Shown here: in pieces, positions 59,725-64,000 of the stretch
Layout of the letters: every line of letters starts with the position of its first letter
Numbering within the stretch: the stretch's first letter is position 1
Assembly: GCA_039816045.1 (NCBI GenBank)
Contig: JBCBYB010000004.1
Span: forward strand, 124,001-188,000
Direction of reading: 5' to 3'
Origin: Thermohalobaculum sp039816045
GTDB taxonomy: Bacteria; Pseudomonadota; Alphaproteobacteria; Rhodobacterales; Rhodobacteraceae
Length of the DNA stretch: 64,000 nucleotides
Made by a program: the position numbers and the translations under genes
The notes under the pieces: generated by a model
The model's input: only the letters and a program-made list of their open reading frames with translations
Database searches by the model: none
Told to the model about the DNA's origin: nothing

Positions 59725-61044
59725 TCAGAGCGTCTCGCGGATGAGCCGGTTCAACAGAAGGACCATCACCGCAGCCACCTCGGCCATGTCGTTCATATCG
59801 GTGTGCTCTTCGGGCGCGTGGCTTATGCCACCGCGACTCGGAGCAAAGAGAAGTGCCGAGGGGCAGAGTGCTTGCATCGACTGCGCGTCGTGCCCTGCGC
59901 CGGAAGGAACGATGGCATAGCCGATACCTGCCTCACTCGCACAGCGGGCTGCGAGGTTTGAAAGGCCCGGATCGAGCTCTGCGGGGCTGAGCCAGCTCAG
60001 CCGCTCGGTGTGAGAGGCCACGCCGTGCCGGGTTGCCGCGGTTGCCGTGACGCCGGTCACCCCTTCTTCGAGCGCTCGAATGACCGATGCGTCGCCATCG
60101 CGAAGCACTGCGGTGAATTCGACCGCGCCTGGAATGGTATGCGGGGTGTTTGGACGGATGTCGAGCTTGCCCACGGTCGCGCGCGCGTCCGGCGCACCGA
60201 GCTCTGCCAACATGCGCGGGATCGCCGCGATGGCCTCTGCCGCGGCCGCGAGCGCGTCGCGCCGATGGCCCATGGGCGTGGTCCCCGAGTGGTCGGCCTG
60301 CCCTGTCAGCTCTGTCCGCGTGACGCAGACGCCGGTGATCGACGGCGCAATCCCGACGGGCACACCAGCAGTCTCGAGCACCGGCCCCTGCTCGACATGC
60401 GCTTCGATGTAGGCGCGAACGCTACCGGGCGCGCGGGCCACGCCGTGCGCGGCATGCGCATCAAGGCCATGCCGACGCATCGCTTCCACGAGGAAGATGC
60501 CATCGGCGTCATGAGCGGCGTCAACCCAGCCCGGGGCAATCTGGCCAGAGAGGGCCTGTGAGCCAAACATACCGCCAAAGCGGCCTTCCTCATCGGCAAA
60601 GCTGATGACCTCGATGGCCAGAAGAGGTTTGGGATAGCGCGCCCGCAGCGCCATCAGGGCAGCGACACCTGCTGCCACGCCGAAGACGCCGTCGAAGGCG
60701 CCGCCGCGCGGGACGGTGTCGGTGTGTGAGCCGAGCAGGATGGCCGGGGCGTCAGGCGGCCCCCACCGACCGATAACGTTGCCGATGGCGTCGATACGGG
60801 CATCGAGACCCAAGTCCTCGAAGTGCTTCCGGAGCCAGCGCCGCGCCGCCATGTCGGCGTCGTTGAAGGCGACCCTCGACCAACCGCCCTTGGGGTCGGC
60901 ACCGAATGCGTTGACGCCGTCCAACACGGCTCGGATGTGCTCGGCGAGCAGCGTCCGGTCGGGCACGGGCAGGTCCACGCGGGAGGCGGCAGGAGAGCGC
61001 GTTCGAGGATCAGGCAAGGTCAGGTCTCGATTGGGTGGTGGCAC
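59725..61044 (-). CDS. M20 family Zn-dependent hydrolase (allantoate/N-carbamoyl amino acid amidohydrolase-like)
   Basis: A 439-residue enzyme starting at GTG 61044, overlapping the ATPase gene by 25 bp. Di-zinc ligands are in LLGSHTDTVPRGGAFDG (H, D), SFADEEGRFGGMFGSQ (E pair), and YIEAHVEQGPVLE (H), with the late GAGHDAQSM histidine. These residues mark the hydantoinase/carbamoylase group of M20: allantoate amidohydrolase, N-carbamoyl-L-amino acid hydrolase or beta-ureidopropionase. Being the last gene of a peptide-type ABC transporter operon, it probably acts on an imported amide. Confidence 0.87.
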   Translation of the reverse strand: MPPPNRDLTLPDPRTRSPAASRVDLPVPDRTLLAEHIRAVLDGVNAFGADPKGGWSRVAFNDADMAARRWLRKHFEDLGLDARIDAIGNVIGRWGPPDAPAILLGSHTDTVPRGGAFDGVFGVAAGVAALMALRARYPKPLLAIEVISFADEEGRFGGMFGSQALSGQIAPGWVDAAHDADGIFLVEAMRRHGLDAHAAHGVARAPGSVRAYIEAHVEQGPVLETAGVPVGIAPSITGVCVTRTELTGQADHSGTTPMGHRRDALAAAAEAIAAIPRMLAELGAPDARATVGKLDIRPNTPHTIPGAVEFTAVLRDGDASVIRALEEGVTGVTATAATRHGVASHTERLSWLSPAELDPGLSNLAARCASEAGIGYAIVPSGAGHDAQSMQALCPSALLFAPSRGGISHAPEEHTDMNDMAEVAAVMVLLLNRLIRETL

Positions 61045-61979
61045 GCAGCAAGGACACCCTCGGCGCCGGGCGCGAGGCTCGGCTCCACGGAGCGGCAGAG
61101 ATCGCTCGCGCGCGGGCAGCGGGCGGCAAAGGCACAGCCGGGCGGTGGGGCGAGAGGATCGGGGAGCTCCGTTGAACGATCCTCCGGCGCGCGCAGGGGC
61201 CGACCGACGACAGGAGCACTCTCGGCCAGGAGGCGCGTGTAGGGGTGACGCGGGGCCGAGAAGATCCGCGCTGCCGGGCCGATCTCCACCACAGCCCCGA
61301 AATAAAGCACGCAGACCCGGTCGCTCACCGCCTCCACCACCGCAAGATCGTGACTGATGAAGAGATACGTGAGCCCGAGCCGCGCCTTCAGCTCCGCCAG
61401 AAGGTTCAGCACCTGGGCCTGCACAGAGACATCAAGGGCCGAGACGGGTTCGTCGAGGACTAGGATCTTGGCATCCGCAGCGAGCGCCCGGGCGATGCCG
61501 ATGCGCTGCGCCTGCCCGCCGGAGAACTCGTGCGGAAAGCGTTCGAGGAACTCCTCGCGCAAGTTCACACTGGCGAAGATCTCGGCGATGCGGACCTCAC
61601 GCTCCGCGCGGCCCATGCCGTGGAGGTGGATGAGCGGCGCCTCCATGATCTGGCGGATCGTTTTGCGTGGGTTGAGTGAGGAGATCGGGTCCTGGAACAC
61701 GTACTGTATCTTCCGGCCGAAGACCGCTGGATCGGCGGTGTCGGGCGCGTTGCCATGGATCTCGATTGTGCCGGTGCTAGGCGGCAGCAGCCCCACCAGC
61801 ATCCGCGCGAGCGTGGACTTGCCGCAGCCGGACTCCCCCACGATGCCAAGGGTCTCACCCTCCGCAACGTCGAGGCTGATCGGGCGAACGGCGCGGACCT
61901 TGGCCTTTGGCGGACCGAAGAACCGCTCGCCAACGGCGAAGGTCTTGGAGAGGTCCTTAAGCCGGAGCGCTGCGGTCAT
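61020..61979 (-). CDS. Oligopeptide/dipeptide ABC transporter ATP-binding protein (DppF/OppF type)
   Basis: A 319-residue ATPase. The start at 61979 gives an ATGA overlap with the fusion gene. Walker A is GESGCGKST, the signature is FSGGQAQRIGIARAL, and Walker B is ILVLDEPVSALD. The C-terminal oligopeptide-transport domain carries cysteines in PPGCAFAARCPRASDLCRSVEPSL, a likely Fe-S or metal site as in DppF. It pairs with the ATPase half of the neighbouring fusion. Confidence 0.92.
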   Translation of the reverse strand: MTAALRLKDLSKTFAVGERFFGPPKAKVRAVRPISLDVAEGETLGIVGESGCGKSTLARMLVGLLPPSTGTIEIHGNAPDTADPAVFGRKIQYVFQDPISSLNPRKTIRQIMEAPLIHLHGMGRAEREVRIAEIFASVNLREEFLERFPHEFSGGQAQRIGIARALAADAKILVLDEPVSALDVSVQAQVLNLLAELKARLGLTYLFISHDLAVVEAVSDRVCVLYFGAVVEIGPAARIFSAPRHPYTRLLAESAPVVGRPLRAPEDRSTELPDPLAPPPGCAFAARCPRASDLCRSVEPSLAPGAEGVLAACHHPIET

Positions 61980-63865
61980 TGGGCGGCCTCCAGGGTCGGC
62001 GCAGGTTCGGGGTAGAGGCAACGCACGGCGCGCGCGCCGCTCCTCTGGAGCGCGATTTCATCCTGGCGGCAGGTGTTCCGAGCCTTCGCGCAACGCTCGG
62101 CAAAGGCGCACCCCGCGGGCAGCTTGTCAACGACCGGCGGCAAGCCCGGGATCGCCTCTAGCTGGCGTCGGCCTTCGCCCAACTCGGGAACGTAGGCAAT
62201 GAGGCGCGCGGTGTACGGATGGCGCGGGGCGGCAAGGATCTCGTCCGTTGGCCCCTCCTCGACGATGCGCCCGGCATACATCACCGCCACCCGGTCGCAG
62301 AGCTGAGCCACCACGCCGAAGTCGTGGGTGATGAAGACGATGGACAGGCCTCGGTTGCGCCGCAGATCGTCGAGCAGTGAGAGGATCTGCGCTTGTACGG
62401 TCACATCGAGCGCCGTGGTCGGCTCGTCGGCGATGATCACCGCCGGATCGTTTGCGAGCGCCATGGCGATGCCGACGCGCTGGCGCATGCCCCCCGACAT
62501 CTCGTGCGGGTAGCTGTCGATCCGCGCCTCGGCATTGGGAATGCGGACGGATTTGAGCAGCTCGATGGCCTTCTTGCGCCCCTCGGCGCGGCCGATCGGA
62601 CGGTGTGAGCGGATCGCCTCGATCAGCTGGTCGCCCACCTTGTAAAGCGGGTGGAGCGTGGCCAGGGGGTCCTGGAAGATGTAGGCGACCGAGGCGCCGC
62701 GATGTCGGCGGAGCGTCTCATAGGGAGCGCCGATCAGGTCCTCGCCCTTCAGCCGCGCGGCCCCACCGGTGATCACCCCCGGCGGCGAGGCGACGAGGCC
62801 CATGACCGAGAGCGCCGTGACCGATTTACCGGAGCCCGACTCGCCGATGATGCCGAGGCACTCGCCCGGGCGCACCGAGAGCGAGACACCGCCGACCGCC
62901 CTGTAGACCCGGTCCTTCACCTCGAACCGCGTCTCGAGGGCGTCGACCGCGAGGATCGCATCGGGGTTGCTCGCGGGCGGCGGCGGCGCGGCCCGCCGCA
63001 CGGCGGTGGCGGCCATGGGGCGCGAGAGCGCGCCCGACCGCAGTCGCGGATCCAGCGCGTCGCGCACCCCGTCGCCCAGCAGGTTGATGGCCATCACGAT
63101 GATCAGGATCATCACGCCCGGCACGACCGAGGTGTGTGGATTGGTGATCAGCGCTGCTCGCGCCTCGCCCAGCATCGAGCCCAGATCCGCCTGCGGGGGC
63201 TGGGAGCCGAGGCCAAGGAAGGAGAGGCCAGCTGTCTCTAGGATCATCCAGCCGATGGTTGTCGACATCGCGATCACGATGACCGGCACCACATTGGGCA
63301 GCACCTCGGTCAGGATGATCCGCGCGTCCGAGAGCCCGGCGAGGCGGGCGGCGTCGACAAACTCCTTGTTCGCGATGCCAACGGTCACCCCGCGGATGTT
63401 GCGCGCGAAGAAGGGCACGTTGACGGCAGCGACGGCGATGAGCGCGTTCATGAGCCCCGGCCCGAGGGCCGCGACGATGGCGAGGGCGAGCAGGATGTAG
63501 GGAAACGCCATCAGCATATCGACGCCGCGCATGATGATGTTATCAGTCCGGCCGCCGTAGTAGCCGGCGACGATCCCAATCGCTGCGCCGATCGTCGCGG
63601 CGAGGATCGCGGCGGCAAAACCCACAGCGAGCGAGAGCTGCGTGCCCCAAAGCAGGCGCGAGAGCACATCGCGACCCAGATGATCGGTCCCGAGGAGGTA
63701 GCCGTCCTCAAGCGGCTTCTTGAAGCGGTTGGCCGTGTCGGTCACGTCCGGATCGCTCAATGGCAGGAGCGGCGTGACCAGCGCCAGCACCACGACAAAG
63801 CCCATCACGATCAGTCCGCCGAGGGCCAGTCGGTTGCGGGCGAGGAGCTTGAGGAACCCGCTCAT
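61976..63865 (-). CDS. Permease-ATPase fusion of a peptide-type ABC transporter (DppC + DppD)
   Basis: A 629-residue fusion. Residues 1-280 are a DppC-type permease: N-terminal helix, GTDHLGRDVLSRLLWGTQLSL, five more helices and the EAA loop DAARLAGLSDARIILTEVLPNV. After a proline-rich linker (RRAAPPPPASNPD), residues 300-629 form a DppD-type ATPase with Walker A GESGSGKS (341-348), signature MSGGMRQRVGIAMAL, Walker B VIIADEPTTALD, and a C-terminal cysteine cluster (PAGCAFAERCAKARNTC). The two are usually separate genes. It overlaps its neighbours by ATGA on both sides. Confidence 0.93.
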   Translation of the reverse strand: MSGFLKLLARNRLALGGLIVMGFVVVLALVTPLLPLSDPDVTDTANRFKKPLEDGYLLGTDHLGRDVLSRLLWGTQLSLAVGFAAAILAATIGAAIGIVAGYYGGRTDNIIMRGVDMLMAFPYILLALAIVAALGPGLMNALIAVAAVNVPFFARNIRGVTVGIANKEFVDAARLAGLSDARIILTEVLPNVVPVIVIAMSTTIGWMILETAGLSFLGLGSQPPQADLGSMLGEARAALITNPHTSVVPGVMILIIVMAINLLGDGVRDALDPRLRSGALSRPMAATAVRRAAPPPPASNPDAILAVDALETRFEVKDRVYRAVGGVSLSVRPGECLGIIGESGSGKSVTALSVMGLVASPPGVITGGAARLKGEDLIGAPYETLRRHRGASVAYIFQDPLATLHPLYKVGDQLIEAIRSHRPIGRAEGRKKAIELLKSVRIPNAEARIDSYPHEMSGGMRQRVGIAMALANDPAVIIADEPTTALDVTVQAQILSLLDDLRRNRGLSIVFITHDFGVVAQLCDRVAVMYAGRIVEEGPTDEILAAPRHPYTARLIAYVPELGEGRRQLEAIPGLPPVVDKLPAGCAFAERCAKARNTCRQDEIALQRSGARAVRCLYPEPAPTLEAAQ

Positions 63866-64000
63866 GCCTTGATCCTCGGGTCGAGCAGGCTCTGCGCCAC
63901 GTCGACAGCGATGTTGAAGAGCACGTAGCAGGTAGCGACGAACACAACGCCTCCCTGCACGAGCAGGATGTCTCGCTTCAGGATCGCATCAACCAGCATC
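63862..64000 (-). CDS. Peptide-type ABC transporter permease DppB, C-terminal end only (cut by window edge)
   Basis: The last 45 or so codons read DAILKRDILLVQGGVVFVATCYVLFNIAVDVAQSLLDPRIKA, the last membrane helix and tail of DppB/OppB permeases. The stop overlaps the fusion gene start by ATGA. The rest lies beyond 64000. It would be the partner of the DppC half of the fusion. Confidence 0.85.
   Translation of the reverse strand, partial: MLVDAILKRDILLVQGGVVFVATCYVLFNIAVDVAQSLLDPRIKA

Overview
The window is a GC-rich, densely packed piece of an alphaproteobacterial chromosome, most likely from the family Rhodobacteraceae. The case rests on family content: ornithine-lipid genes olsB-olsA, the CtrA-pathway phosphotransferase chpT, a PhoX phosphatase, a PAS_5 protein, DUF3553, and a cobalamin-dependent methionine-synthase set split into separate proteins with a DUF1638 partner. 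No rRNA, tRNA, CRISPR array or intact insertion sequence was seen.

Layout. 1-4.65 kb: a tightly overlapping operon with a flavin monooxygenase-like protein (cut by the window edge), a cysteine synthase fused to glutaredoxin, a GNAT acetyltransferase, an AraC-type regulator that has lost most of its DNA-binding domain, and a homocysteine S-methyltransferase. 4.7-7 kb: a di-haem MauG-type peroxidase and an exported protein of unknown function. 7-10.3 kb: a metal-handling operon (His-rich DUF2796 protein, ABC ATPase, FtsX-type permease, DUF3299 protein) resembling the Vibrio Zrg zinc system, then a class IV aminotransferase. 11.2-18.9 kb: phosphorus acquisition (phnCDE, phnM, a GT-C membrane protein, and phoX with a Pho-box array), with no C-P lyase core genes in view. 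18.9-19.5 kb: a small gene whose product looks like a regulator of G-protein signalling (RGS) domain.

19.6-34.8 kb: a class V aminotransferase, a periplasmic repeat protein behind an array of ATATCGC motifs, class I aldolase, YrhK, SMR-like, DUF985 and ThiE-like genes, a PuuA-type glutamine synthetase, TerB, olsBA, DUF3553 and chpT facing apart from one shared CATG, gmk with a gamma carbonic anhydrase, and the DUF1638/YbjQ/corrinoid-protein operon. 35-44.2 kb: SDR, homocysteine methyltransferase, flavodoxin, sufE, RNase D, CPBP protease, a methyltransferase and aspS.

44.2-45.8 kb is a graveyard of broken small ORFs and transposase scraps. 45.8-53.7 kb holds DUF3179, a GT2 glycosyltransferase, a PilJ-like protein, two tandem PstS-OmpA fusion paralogues with a strong terminator, and a peptidoglycan-binding protein. 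53.9-57.5 kb is a decayed Pnkp-Hen1 RNA-repair locus: IS30 and IS110 remnants abut a broken hen1 and a frameshifted, internally deleted pnkp. 57.5-64 kb: a Tat-exported MBL hydrolase divergent from a LysR regulator, then a peptide/amide ABC transporter (including a permease-ATPase fusion) with an M20 amidohydrolase, running off the right edge.

The most unusual items are the bacterial RGS-like protein, the CysK-glutaredoxin operon with its truncated regulator, the wrecked RNA-repair system, the ATATCGC array and the shared CATG start of DUF3553 and chpT.
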